Of a DNA stretch of 33,116 bases, positions 24,308-32,072 are shown piece by piece. This DNA comes from Thaumarchaeota archaeon S13 (GTDB lineage Archaea > Thermoproteota > Nitrososphaeria > Nitrososphaerales > Nitrosopumilaceae). Position numbers and translations under genes: made by a program. The stretch spans positions 1 to 33,116 of the forward strand of contig RHFA01000102.1 in NCBI GenBank assembly GCA_003724275.1. Direction: 5' to 3'. Position 1 is the first letter of the stretch. Each line of letters starts with the position of its first letter. Below the pieces are notes generated by a model. The model had not been told where the DNA came from, ran no database searches, and saw only the letters and a list, made by a program, of their open reading frames with translations.

Positions 24308-26596
24308 ATGCTCGAGAGGACGGTCCTGGCCGTTGGTCCGCGCAAGCTGCAGGCGCGCCACCTGCTGGTGATCGCCGTGCTGGCCGCCTCGTTTACGGTG
24401 TCTGCCCTGATCAGGGCCCAGCCGGCCGAGTACGGCTTTACGCTCCACGAGTTTGACCCGTTCTTTAACTATCGAGCCACCGAGTTCCTCGTCGAGAACG
24501 GCCTCGAGGCGTATGGCGGGTGGCACGACGAGCTCAGCTGGCACCCGGACGGCCGCGACATATCCCGCACGTCGCAGTTCATGCAGCACGCCACGGCCGC
24601 CGCGCTGTACGGGGCGTTTGGCGGGGGCTCTAGCCTGCTGGACTTTGTGATCGTCCTGCCGCTCGTGCTCGGGGCCCTGACGGGAATCGCCGTGTTTGCG
24701 CTGGTCCGCGTGCTAGCCGGCACCACGGCGGGCCTGCTGGCGTCGCTCTTTTACGCCGTGTCGGTCCCCATAATAATACGCGGCCCGATCGGGTGGTTCA
24801 AGGCCGAGCCGATCGGCCTCTTTTACGGCGTGATCGGCGTCTACCTGTTCCTTAGCGGGATCACCGCGTCTGGCAGGCGCGAGGCGGCACTGCGCCTGGC
24901 CGGCGCCGGAATCGTAATGTCGATGGCACTATCGGCGTGGGGCGGAACGCAGTTCTTTATCATACCGATGGGCCTGTTTTTCATGGTCCTGCCGTTTGTG
25001 AGGCGTGACCACTCGTTCCTGCTCTGGGCGGTTCCGCTCTTTGTGGGCGTCCTCCTGGCCTCGTCTGCGGCCTTTGAGAGGCCTGGCGCGTCCTTTGTGC
25101 TTGGCCTCGGCGGCGCGTCACTGGCGATACCGGCGGCCGTCATGGTCGCATGCGTGCTCGTGCGCCGCGCAAGCCCGCCGGCCTCGGCGGCAAGAAACTC
25201 GCTCCTGCTCGTGTTTGGCGTCGTCGGCGCCGCCGCGGCGGTCCTGGCGGCCAACTCGCAGACGGGATACCTCGACCTCCCGAGCTTTCGCTACCTAAAC
25301 GCGGTAAACCCCTTCCTGACCACGATCGACCCGCTCGTGGACTCTGTCTCCGAGCACGTCTCGCTCACGCTCCGCCAGTCGTTCTTTTTCATGTCCATAC
25401 TCATGGTCTTTGCGGGCGTGGGCGCATGGCTGCTGCTGTCGCGCCGCGACCGCCTCGACTCGTACGGAATACCGCTGCGCACGGACATGGCCGTGTACTC
25501 GGTGATAATGGGCTTTGCCGGCGTGTACGTCGCGTCGGCCTTTACGCGCCTTGCCGTCTTCTCCTCTGTCGCGATGGTCGTCCTGGCGTCCATTGGCATA
25601 GCCATACTCGCCTCGCTCGTCTTTTCAAACGCGCGCGCCGGCGCCGGCGCAAAGGCGGGCTTTGTCGCCGTGGTCGTGGCGATGCTCCTCGTCCCCATGT
25701 CCACGCCGGCGGAGGGGAACTGGGTGAGCACGGTGAGCAACCCCCCGCCCATACTCAACGGGGGATCCATATTCCAGATCTCGACGCAGGACTGGCCCCT
25801 TGCCCTAGAGTGGCTCCGCGAGGAGACGCCGCCGGACTCGATAGTCATGTCGTGGTGGGACTATGGCTACTGGATCGAGACGCTCGGCGAGCGCACGACG
25901 CTCGTCGACAACCTGACCATCTCCACGAGCAAGATACAGAACATTGCGCAGATATTCTACAGCGAGCCGGCCGAGGCGTGGGAGCGCATGGGCGAGCTGG
26001 GAGTCGACTATGCCGTCGTCTACATTGCGGCCCGCAACGTCGGGACCGAGGAGAGGCCGCTCTACACGCTCTCGGGGGGAGGCGACGAGACCAAGCGCGT
26101 GTGGCTTGCGCGCATAGCCGGCGTCGACGAGGCCGACTATCTCTATGGCGACTCTGTGAGCCCCAGGCCCAGGTTCGACGAGACGCTCTTTGGCATGATG
26201 ACGCCCTTTAGCCACGTGACATACGGCAACCTCGCGACGGGGCTCAAGTCGGTGAGGTGGCAGCCGGGCTTTGTCTCCATCTATGAAAAGGACGTCCTCC
26301 TCCCCGCCGACGGCGACGGCCCGCTCCGCCTGGCCTACTCGTCGCCTTCCTTCGACGAGGACCACGACTCGAGGATCAACGGCGTCTTCGTCTATGAGCT
26401 AAACAGGGACTATGTTCCGCCCGAGCCCGAGCCAGTCCGAGTCCCAATCTCGGCAATCCCGTTCATGGAGGCGGCGGCCCCGGAGGGCGGCGAGGCTGGC
26501 CCTGAACCCGTCGCGGCGCCAGGCGGGGAATCAGGCGGCGAGGACGGGGCCGAACCCGACGAGGCGCCTGGCGCCGGGCCCGACGAGGGGCCATAG
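24308..26596 (+). CDS. aglB: Oligosaccharyltransferase AglB (STT3 family)
   Basis: 762 residues. AglB transfers a lipid-linked glycan to Asn of N-X-S/T sequons on the outer face of the membrane. A first transmembrane helix (HLLVIAVLAASFTVSALI) is followed by the catalytic EFDPFFNYRATEF loop, whose Asp binds the metal. HDELSWHPDGRD and a further ten or so helices come next. The C-terminal globular domain holds the sequon-binding WWDYGYWI, followed by the TSKIQNIA segment in the place of the DK/MI motif. After about residue 695 comes a tail of ~60 residues, acidic and Pro/Gly-rich (PEPEP to DEGP), not typical of the family. That tail's coding DNA is antisense to the 3' part of nop10. ATG 24308 fits the upstream TATA-like box. 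Substrates probably include the sequon-rich surface proteins at 292-6553. Confidence 0.95.
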   Translation: MLERTVLAVGPRKLQARHLLVIAVLAASFTVSALIRAQPAEYGFTLHEFDPFFNYRATEFLVENGLEAYGGWHDELSWHPDGRDISRTSQFMQHATAAALYGAFGGGSSLLDFVIVLPLVLGALTGIAVFALVRVLAGTTAGLLASLFYAVSVPIIIRGPIGWFKAEPIGLFYGVIGVYLFLSGITASGRREAALRLAGAGIVMSMALSAWGGTQFFIIPMGLFFMVLPFVRRDHSFLLWAVPLFVGVLLASSAAFERPGASFVLGLGGASLAIPAAVMVACVLVRRASPPASAARNSLLLVFGVVGAAAAVLAANSQTGYLDLPSFRYLNAVNPFLTTIDPLVDSVSEHVSLTLRQSFFFMSILMVFAGVGAWLLLSRRDRLDSYGIPLRTDMAVYSVIMGFAGVYVASAFTRLAVFSSVAMVVLASIGIAILASLVFSNARAGAGAKAGFVAVVVAMLLVPMSTPAEGNWVSTVSNPPPILNGGSIFQISTQDWPLALEWLREETPPDSIVMSWWDYGYWIETLGERTTLVDNLTISTSKIQNIAQIFYSEPAEAWERMGELGVDYAVVYIAARNVGTEERPLYTLSGGGDETKRVWLARIAGVDEADYLYGDSVSPRPRFDETLFGMMTPFSHVTYGNLATGLKSVRWQPGFVSIYEKDVLLPADGDGPLRLAYSSPSFDEDHDSRINGVFVYELNRDYVPPEPEPVRVPISAIPFMEAAAPEGGEAGPEPVAAPGGESGGEDGAEPDEAPGAGPDEGP

Positions 26597-26742
26597 CGCT
26601 CGGCTAGCCTGTAGCGCATATACCTGTCATCGGGCGAAAACCTTGCCGGGTGCGCCGAGCGCGTCTCGCCGCCGCACTTGGGGCACCTCTCGCCCATGGT
26701 GTACCTGCCGCAGGGGACGCAACGGCGCATGACAAACCGCAT
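26410..26742 (-). CDS. nop10: H/ACA ribonucleoprotein protein Nop10 with long C-terminal tail
   Basis: Residues 1-50 are a complete archaeal Nop10: the zinc ribbon Cys8/Cys11 and Cys20/Cys23 (MRRCVPCGRYT, RCPKCGG), SAHPARFSPDDRY, and a basic helix ending RLAERY. Nop10 binds Cbf5 and helps H/ACA guide RNAs direct pseudouridylation of rRNA. Family members are usually 50-65 residues, but here no stop occurs for another 60 codons of Ser/Gly/Pro/Ala-rich sequence. That part lies antisense to the 3' end of aglB (26410-26596). The tail may be real but unstructured, or the result of lost stop codons in high-GC DNA. It follows the aIF2-alpha stop by three bases, the standard archaeal aIF2-alpha/nop10 pairing, and is surely co-transcribed. 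Confidence 0.88.
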   Translation of the reverse strand: MRFVMRRCVPCGRYTMGERCPKCGGETRSAHPARFSPDDRYMRYRLAERYGPSSGPAPGASSGSAPSSPPDSPPGAATGSGPASPPSGAAASMNGIAEIGTRTGSGSGGT

Positions 26743-26745
26743 GCC

Positions 26746-27537
26746 TCACTCCTCCCTGACCTTTTTTGACTCTTCTCGAGCAAACTCGTACGTCCCCTTT
26801 TTCCCTATCTTGGACTGTATTGCCGCAAGTATGGGCTTTAGCTCCCTCTCTGCGGACTTGAAGTCCGGCGCGCTCACGGTGATCCTGTACTTTGGGGCCC
26901 CGAGGTAGGTTATGCTCGCCATGCTGCCCTTTTTGGTGGCGCCCTGCAGCGCCTTTATTATCGTGTCAACGCCGTCTGGCGTGGGAACCCTTATCTTCAG
27001 GATTCCGCGTATCTCCACTGACGGTAGCCTTATCTTTGCGCACGACTCTGTTATCGCGTCTAGAACCCCCTTGCCAAGCTTTAGCGAGTCCAGCGCCGCG
27101 GTCCCGTTCCTGGCCACCTCCATAAACACGTCATAGATCGAGTCGCCCTTTGTGTAGAGGCTGTCCTCGAGCGCGCCGGCCTCATCGTCTGACAGCGACG
27201 CCCTCTCCTTGACGCTTTTTAGGAGCGTCATGCCCTTTTCGTACCTCTTTACCTCGAGGAGCTTTTTCTTGCGCTGGTCGTTGGACACCTGCTTGAGCGA
27301 AAGGTCAATGTCGGCGCGCTCCTCGTTGACGCGCTTTACGAGAAGGACCTTTTTCTCCCCCACGCGGACAAACTTGGAGACCGAGCGTATCCACCCCGGC
27401 GCGAGCTCGCTTATGTGGAGAAAGCCGGGCATGTCCCCGTACTCGTCGAGGGAGACGTACGCCCCGTGGTCCATCACCTTCGTGACCGTGGCGAGGACTA
27501 TCTCGCCGCGAACCGGCATCTCGCGCTCTTGCGCCAT
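26746..27537 (-). CDS. eif2a: Translation initiation factor aIF2 subunit alpha
   Basis: 263 residues, full family length. aIF2-alpha is the RNA-binding subunit of the trimeric factor that brings Met-tRNAi to the ribosome. Residues ~9-85 are the S1 (OB-fold) domain: GEIVLATVTKVMDHGAYVSLDEY, the GFLHISEL strand and VLLVKRVNEERADIDLSLKQV. A helical middle domain and the C-terminal alpha/beta domain that docks on the gamma subunit follow (SVEIRGILKIRVPTPDGVD to ITYLGAPKYRI). nop10 lies three bases downstream. Start at ATG 27537 agrees with the promoter 25 bases upstream. Confidence 0.96.
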   Translation of the reverse strand: MAQEREMPVRGEIVLATVTKVMDHGAYVSLDEYGDMPGFLHISELAPGWIRSVSKFVRVGEKKVLLVKRVNEERADIDLSLKQVSNDQRKKKLLEVKRYEKGMTLLKSVKERASLSDDEAGALEDSLYTKGDSIYDVFMEVARNGTAALDSLKLGKGVLDAITESCAKIRLPSVEIRGILKIRVPTPDGVDTIIKALQGATKKGSMASITYLGAPKYRITVSAPDFKSAERELKPILAAIQSKIGKKGTYEFAREESKKVREE

Positions 27538-27560
27538 CGGCGCGGCCCCCGATCGCCTCC

Positions 27561-27570
27561 GGATTTAACC
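27561..27570 (-). promoter_or_regulatory. TATA-like box of aIF2-alpha/nop10
   Basis: Minus strand GGTTAAATCC, ending about 23 bases before ATG 27537 in an otherwise GC-rich 86-base spacer. Confidence 0.5.
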
Positions 27571-27623
27571 TTGACGCGCAAAGGCGGCCGGATCCGGCCC
27601 CGCAGGGCCGCCCCGGGCGGGGA

Positions 27624-28157
27624 TCAAAAGTCTATTCCCCTCTTTGCCCTGATGCCCCGCTTGAAGGGGTGGCGGACCTCGCGCATCTCGGTGATGAGGT
27701 CTGCGGCCTCTAGGATGCGCTCGTCGGCGCGGTTGCCCGTGAGGACCAGCGTCAGGCCGCGGGGCCTCGCCTCGACGAGGCGGAGCACGTCCGCGGCGTC
27801 GACGAGCCCGAGGCTCGTCGCATAGTTGACCTCGTCGAGGATGACAATGTCATACTTGCCGGAGAGGGCCCTCCTCGAGCCCTCGCTCAACGACTCGGCT
27901 GCGGCCTTGACGTGGACCTCCCTGTCGCTCGTGTCGTCCATTATTCCAACAAACCCGCGCCCCGCCGCGACAAGCTCAAAGTTTGGGGCCAGGAGCCGCG
28001 CAGAGTCGAGCTCGCCATAGTGCCACGAGCCCTTGATGAACTGGACCATGCACACGCGCTTGCCGTGCCCGACGGCGCGCAGCGCCATTCCGAGGGCCGC
28101 CGTGGTCTTGCCCTTGCCTCCCCCCGTGTAGACTATGACCAGCCCGTCGTCTGCCAT
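27624..28157 (-). CDS. cobA: Cob(I)alamin adenosyltransferase (BtuR/CobA/CobO family)
   Basis: 177 residues from ATG 28157; the frame is open 19 codons further, but that part holds the promoter. The enzyme attaches the 5'-deoxyadenosyl group of ATP to reduced corrinoid cobalt, making adenosylcobalamin or its precursors. The N-terminal P-loop is YTGGGKGKTTAALG, followed by CMVQFIKG, the GELDSARLL segment, the DIVILDEVNYATSLGL Walker-B region and LTGNRADERILEAADLITEM. The C-terminus (HPFKRGIRAKRGIDF) matches the family end. It is divergent from cbiA, which acts next to it in the pathway, with about 100 bases between the two start codons. Confidence 0.94.
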   Translation of the reverse strand: MADDGLVIVYTGGGKGKTTAALGMALRAVGHGKRVCMVQFIKGSWHYGELDSARLLAPNFELVAAGRGFVGIMDDTSDREVHVKAAAESLSEGSRRALSGKYDIVILDEVNYATSLGLVDAADVLRLVEARPRGLTLVLTGNRADERILEAADLITEMREVRHPFKRGIRAKRGIDF

Positions 28158-28184
28158 GCGCGTGGGCGCGCCCCGCCTGCCCGT

Positions 28185-28195
28185 GCTAATAGTAT
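28185..28195 (-). promoter_or_regulatory. TATA-like box of cobA/btuR
   Basis: Minus strand AATACTATTAG-type sequence ending about 27 bases before ATG 28157. No cobalamin riboswitch-like structure is apparent in the short spacer between this gene and cbiA. Confidence 0.4.
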
Positions 28196-28226
28196 TGCCT
28201 CCCCCTCCCCGCACACGGGGTATTGA

Positions 28227-28238
28227 CTTAAATAAAAA
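28227..28238 (+). promoter_or_regulatory. TATA-like box of cbiA
   Basis: CTTAAATAAAAA ends 20 bases before the TTG at 28259. It is the most AT-rich promoter in the window and supports a leaderless, TTG-initiated message. Confidence 0.55.
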
Positions 28239-28258
28239 ACGCCCTGCCGCCTGCGGCG

Positions 28259-29617
28259 TTGAGGATCCCGCGTGTCATCGTCGCCGGCGTCTCCAGCGGC
28301 GTGGGCAAGACGCTAGTCGCCTGCGCCATCGCGCACGGCATGCGGCAGAGGGGCTATTCTGTGCAGCCCTTCAAGGTGGGGCCGGACTATATCGACCCCG
28401 GCTACCTCTCGATAGCCGCCGGGCGCGAGGCCAGGAACCTTGACACGTGGCTGATGGGAAGGAGCCGCGTCGTCGAGACGTTTGCGCATTCCTCGACGTC
28501 TGACATATCCGTAATCGAGGGGGTCATGGGGCACTATGACGGGGCATCGGGCAAGACCAACAAGGCCAGCACGCACGAGGCCGCGCAGCTGCTCGGCGCG
28601 CCGGTGATCCTCGTCGTTGACGCCAGCCGCGCGGCCCGCTCGATCGCCGCGACGGTAAAGGGGTTTGTCTCGTACCAGACGCCGTCAAGCATAGTCGGAG
28701 TCATCCTCAACAGGGTCGGGAGCGGCCGCCACGCAAGGTTCTGCGCTGACTCCCTAGAGCAGTCCGGCATGGCCGTCATCGGAGCGATACCGAGGGACGC
28801 GTCAATGGCCCTAGAGTCGCGCCACCTTGGCCTCGTCCCTCCCGTGGAGTCGTCCCAGAGGAGGACGCGCGCGCTAGAGGCGTTCAAGGCGGCCTCTGAG
28901 CACATACACGTAGACGCGGTGATCAGCGTGGCCCAGTCCGCAAAGCCCCTCCAGATACTCCGCCCCGTGCCGGCGCGCCGGCGGCCCGCGCGCGCGACGA
29001 TTGGCGTCGCGCTTGACTCGTCCTTTAACTTTTACTACCGCGACAACCTCGAGGAGCTCGAGCGCCAGGGCGCGCGCCTCGAGTTCTTTAGCCCCGTCTC
29101 GGACGCAAAGCTGCCAGACTGCGACGGCCTCTACATCGGCGGCGGCTTTCCGGAGGTCCTCGGCTCGGCGCTGGAGCGAAACTCGCGGATGCGGCGCGCG
29201 ATAAGGGCTTACGCCGAGGGCCGCCGCGCGATATACGCCGAGTGCGGCGGCCTCATGTACCTGGCAAGGTCGATAAAGGCGGGCAAGAGGCGGTACGCGA
29301 TGGCCGGCGTGATTGACGCGCAGGCCGTCATGGGAAAAAAGCCGACGCTGGCCTATACGCGCGGGGAGATCACGCGCAGGTGCCTCATATCGCAAAAGCC
29401 GCATGGCATGCGCGGCCACGAGTTCCACTATTCCTCGCTGGAGGGCCTCGCAGACGACACAAACCTCGCGTACGCGCTCTTCTCCGGCACGGGGATCTCT
29501 GGCGGCCGCGACGGGATTGTGCAGGACGAGGTCCTCGCGTCGTACGGCCACCTCTACTTTGGGGACTCGCGCGCAAGGACCCTCGTCGACGGCGTCCTCG
29601 CCGCCGCGCGCCGCTAG
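28259..29617 (+). CDS. cbiA: Cobyrinate a,c-diamide synthase CbiA
   Basis: 452 residues from TTG 28259. CbiA amidates the a and c side chains of cobyrinate using glutamine and ATP. The N-terminal ATP domain has the P-loop AGVSSGVGKT, KVGPDYIDPGYL, NLDTWLM, and VIEGVMGHYDG. The C-terminal domain is the class I-like glutaminase: LYIGGGFPE, the nucleophile Cys in YAECGGLMYL, and a late histidine region (GHEFHYSS and SYGHLYFG). Length is normal. The start follows an AT-rich box and lies right before the conserved first strand (RIPRVIVAG), leaving no room for a longer N-terminus. The gene ends four bases into the stop of the convergent cbiC. Confidence 0.95.
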   Translation: MRIPRVIVAGVSSGVGKTLVACAIAHGMRQRGYSVQPFKVGPDYIDPGYLSIAAGREARNLDTWLMGRSRVVETFAHSSTSDISVIEGVMGHYDGASGKTNKASTHEAAQLLGAPVILVVDASRAARSIAATVKGFVSYQTPSSIVGVILNRVGSGRHARFCADSLEQSGMAVIGAIPRDASMALESRHLGLVPPVESSQRRTRALEAFKAASEHIHVDAVISVAQSAKPLQILRPVPARRRPARATIGVALDSSFNFYYRDNLEELERQGARLEFFSPVSDAKLPDCDGLYIGGGFPEVLGSALERNSRMRRAIRAYAEGRRAIYAECGGLMYLARSIKAGKRRYAMAGVIDAQAVMGKKPTLAYTRGEITRRCLISQKPHGMRGHEFHYSSLEGLADDTNLAYALFSGTGISGGRDGIVQDEVLASYGHLYFGDSRARTLVDGVLAAARR

Positions 29618-30234
29618 GCCAGCGCATAGAGCGCGTTGACCACGGCGGCCGCCGCGGCGCTCCCGCCCTTTCTTCCAGAGTTTGTTATGCACGTGAGGCC
29701 CGAGGCCGCCAGGGCCTCCTTTGACTCTGCGGCCGAGACAAACCCCACGGGCACCCCGACTGTCAGCGCGGGGCGCGCGAGGCCCTCGCGGGCCATCTCC
29801 AGTATCTCCAGGAGGGCAGTCGGCGCGTTGCCCACGACGGCCACGCCGCCGTCGAGCTCGGCGGCCGACTCGCGCATCGCCGCGCGCGAGCGAGTCGTGC
29901 CCTCGCGGCCCGCGCGCTCGGCGACCTGCGGGTCTGACACCCTGCACACGACGCTGTTGCCGTGGGCCTTGACGTGGCGCGCGGCAATGAGGCCAGTCAC
30001 GCCGTGCACGTCGGCGACTATGGGCGCGCCTGCCCGCAGCGCGCCGGCGCCGGCCCGCACGGCGCCCCCGAAAAACGCGATCGCCCCCGAGCGCGCAAAG
30101 TCAAAGTCCGCCGTCGAGTGTATGACGCGGCGCACGACGGTCCACTCGTCAGGCGGGTACCCGTGGCCGCCGATCTCGGACTCTATGATCCTCATGCTCT
30201 CGTCCTCGATTGCCTGCCCTGCCCTAGTTTGCAC
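29614..30234 (-). CDS. cbiC: Cobalt-precorrin-8 methylmutase CbiC
   Basis: 206 residues. CbiC moves the C11 methyl group to C12, turning cobalt-precorrin-8 into cobyrinate. The catalytic His39 is in VIRRVIHSTADFDF-type context (VIHSTADFDF). Other signatures are ADVHGVTGLI, VVGNAPTALLEILEM, GVPVGFVSAAESKEAL and TNSGRKGGSAAAAAVVNAL. GTG 30234 overlaps the end of cbiX by 11 bases, so it is the last gene of the leftward cobalamin operon; ATG 30195 is a possible shorter start (MRIIESEIG). Cytoplasmic enzyme of the anaerobic (early cobalt insertion) route. Confidence 0.95.
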   Translation of the reverse strand: MQTRAGQAIEDESMRIIESEIGGHGYPPDEWTVVRRVIHSTADFDFARSGAIAFFGGAVRAGAGALRAGAPIVADVHGVTGLIAARHVKAHGNSVVCRVSDPQVAERAGREGTTRSRAAMRESAAELDGGVAVVGNAPTALLEILEMAREGLARPALTVGVPVGFVSAAESKEALAASGLTCITNSGRKGGSAAAAAVVNALYALA

Positions 30235-30985
30235 CGGTCTCGGCCTCCATGGCCCTCTCGAGTATGAGGTCCACCATCATGGGGTCGGTCCCCAGGTGGC
30301 GCGTCACGATCGCCCTGCCAATGCCCGAGGACGCCTCTAGGGCGGGGTTGAGGTCGGCGTACACGTCGCGCTTTACGTGCGCGCCCTCGTGCAAAAAGTA
30401 AAAGACGATGACCAGGACGCGCGGCCCTGCCCTCGCGCACCCGGCCACGCCGCTTGCAATGTCAGGCTGCTCTATCTCTAGGAGGCAGTATGACGCGTTC
30501 CTGTACCTTGGCCTGAGCCTCTCGACGAGATAGTCCAGGGACCTCTTTGCGTTCGGGTCCACGCTGCCGTGGCCTATGACAAGGACGTCAACGTCCGAGT
30601 CGGCCGTCCCGGAGAGGCCCGCGCCGTCTAGCGCGTCGCGCACGCGGCTCTCCACGAGCCTGACGAGCGTGGCGTGCATCCTCATGGGCCTCGTCACGAT
30701 TATCCTCGTCGTAGTCGTGGCCTGCTCGCGCATCGCGTCGCGGACCGCGGCCTTTAGCTTTTTTCCAGGGTACAAAAAGTAGGGCACGACCGTGAGCGTG
30801 TCAAGGTTCTCGGCGAGCGCGCCGGATATTCCCTCGGGCATAAAGGGCGGAAGGACCTCCAAAAAGCAGTACGCCGCATAGTCATACCCGCCGCCCTCCC
30901 TGGCGCGCGCGCATATCTCGTCGAGCTCGGCCCTGACCTCGCCCTCCCTGCTGCCCCTGTCGACTATGAGCATCCCGCGCCTCAT
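30224..30985 (-). CDS. cbiX: Two-domain CbiX-type sirohydrochlorin cobaltochelatase
   Basis: 253 residues, a tandem of two CbiX folds. CbiX inserts Co2+ into sirohydrochlorin at the start of the anaerobic pathway. The C-terminal half keeps both metal-binding histidines, His139 in VIGHGSVDP and His203 in HEGAHVKRDV, plus the Glu in CLLEIEQPDI. In the N-terminal half the first His is replaced (VDRGSREGE) and the second motif is PGKKLKAAV without His, though FLEVLPPFM remains. So the N-half seems structural and the C-half catalytic. ATG 30985 overlaps the cbiG stop by 4 bases (ATGA), giving translational coupling. Whether the true metal is cobalt is inferred from the neighbours. Confidence 0.85.
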   Translation of the reverse strand: MRRGMLIVDRGSREGEVRAELDEICARAREGGGYDYAAYCFLEVLPPFMPEGISGALAENLDTLTVVPYFLYPGKKLKAAVRDAMREQATTTTRIIVTRPMRMHATLVRLVESRVRDALDGAGLSGTADSDVDVLVIGHGSVDPNAKRSLDYLVERLRPRYRNASYCLLEIEQPDIASGVAGCARAGPRVLVIVFYFLHEGAHVKRDVYADLNPALEASSGIGRAIVTRHLGTDPMMVDLILERAMEAETGAN

Positions 30986-32040
30986 TGGGCAACCCTCGCC
31001 ACGGCAAGCGTCAGGTCCGGGGGGTATTTCACCTTTTGCACGACGAGCTCCCCCCCGCGCGAGGAGACGATGGCCGCGGCCTCTGACACGCTAGGCGTCC
31101 CCTCTAGGCGGTCCACGACGCGCGAGGGGTTTGGCGCGCCGGCGGCGGCAAGCCTTTCCCTGTCCACGAGCTCTAGCCCGACGCCGAGGGCGCGCGCTGC
31201 CTCGGCGAGGCCCTCGACGGCGGCGGGCTTTTTGACCGACGCGAGGCGCGCGACGCACATGGGGCTAAGCGATGCCCCGCGCAGCGTGCCCTCTAGGGAC
31301 TCTAGTATCTTTGGCGCCGGCGTGTCCCTGTGGACGCCGACGCCGACTATGAGCGTCCTGGGCCTGTATGTGACGGCCGGCATCGGCGGGGCCGCATCAA
31401 GCGTGTCCGAGACGACAAGCGCGCCGGCGCAGCCAGACCCGCAGAGCTCGCCCATGCTCGCATACTCGGTGACGTTTGGAGGCAGGCTCCCGCCTCCCAG
31501 GACGCCGCGCTCGCCGGCCCCCTGCCACACGCCTATGGCCTCGCCGTTGACCATCATTGCGCTGACGCGCGTGACGTGCTCGTCGCCGTCTATCCTCCAC
31601 CCCGCGTCGCGGCCCACCATGTCCACGGCGATCGTGCCCGTGACGTCGGCGGCCGTCGTTATGACGGGAACCGCGCCGATGCCCCCCGCTATGTCGCGCG
31701 CGAGCTCGTTGGCCCCGCCTAGGTGGCCGGACAGCGCGCTTATCGCAAAGCCGCCGGCGTCATCCACCACGACTATGGCGGGGTCGGACTTTTTTCCCCG
31801 CAGGTGGGGCGCGACGAGGCGTATGACGGCGCCAAGCGAGAATATGCAGACGAGCGCCTCCATCGAGGCAAACAGGCCGCCGACTGTCCCGGCGGCCGGC
31901 CCCCCAAACCACGACACGCCCCCCTGCCCGTCGTCAAGCTTTGAGGGGGCGTGGACCTCCCAGGACGGGTGCAGCGAGGAGATGCGGCGGGCCGTGGCCA
32001 GCCCTCCCCTCGTTATCGCGATGACTGCGACGCGCTCCAT
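30982..32040 (-). CDS. cbiG: Cobalt-precorrin-5A hydrolase CbiG
   Basis: 352 residues from ATG 32040. CbiG opens the delta-lactone of cobalt-precorrin-5A and releases the C20 carbon as acetaldehyde, the ring-contraction step peculiar to the anaerobic route. The N-domain starts VAVIAITRGGLATARRI and includes LVCIFSLGAVIRLVAPHL. The mid-section has the diagnostic ISALSGHLGGANELARDIA. The C-domain has TLIVGVGVHRDTP, then VKKPAAVEGL. An upstream in-frame start at 32088 would overlap cbiD, while a TATA-like box at 32062-32072 supports 32040. It lies between cbiD and cbiX in one direction and probably also gets read-through transcription from cbiD. Confidence 0.94.
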   Translation of the reverse strand: MERVAVIAITRGGLATARRISSLHPSWEVHAPSKLDDGQGGVSWFGGPAAGTVGGLFASMEALVCIFSLGAVIRLVAPHLRGKKSDPAIVVVDDAGGFAISALSGHLGGANELARDIAGGIGAVPVITTAADVTGTIAVDMVGRDAGWRIDGDEHVTRVSAMMVNGEAIGVWQGAGERGVLGGGSLPPNVTEYASMGELCGSGCAGALVVSDTLDAAPPMPAVTYRPRTLIVGVGVHRDTPAPKILESLEGTLRGASLSPMCVARLASVKKPAAVEGLAEAARALGVGLELVDRERLAAAGAPNPSRVVDRLEGTPSVSEAAAIVSSRGGELVVQKVKYPPDLTLAVARVAQ

Positions 32041-32061
32041 GCCGCGCCGCCGCGGCGCGTC

Positions 32062-32072
32062 GGTATAATACC
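32062..32072 (-). promoter_or_regulatory. Internal TATA-like box before cbiG
   Basis: GGTATTATACC is both AT-rich and an 11-base palindrome. It sits directly after the cbiD stop and ends 21 bases before ATG 32040. It may give cbiG-cbiX-cbiC their own promoter, or act as an operator. Confidence 0.4.

Noticed and set aside
24453..26365. Open frames inside aglB (25150-26211 plus; 25291-25848 and 25805-26365 minus)
   Set aside because: aglB has its full set of family motifs across the same DNA; the others are frame shadows.
28158..28258. Cobalamin riboswitch between cobA/btuR and cbiA
   Set aside because: The spacer is ~100 bases and shared by two promoters that imply leaderless messages; no B12-box-like sequence was seen.
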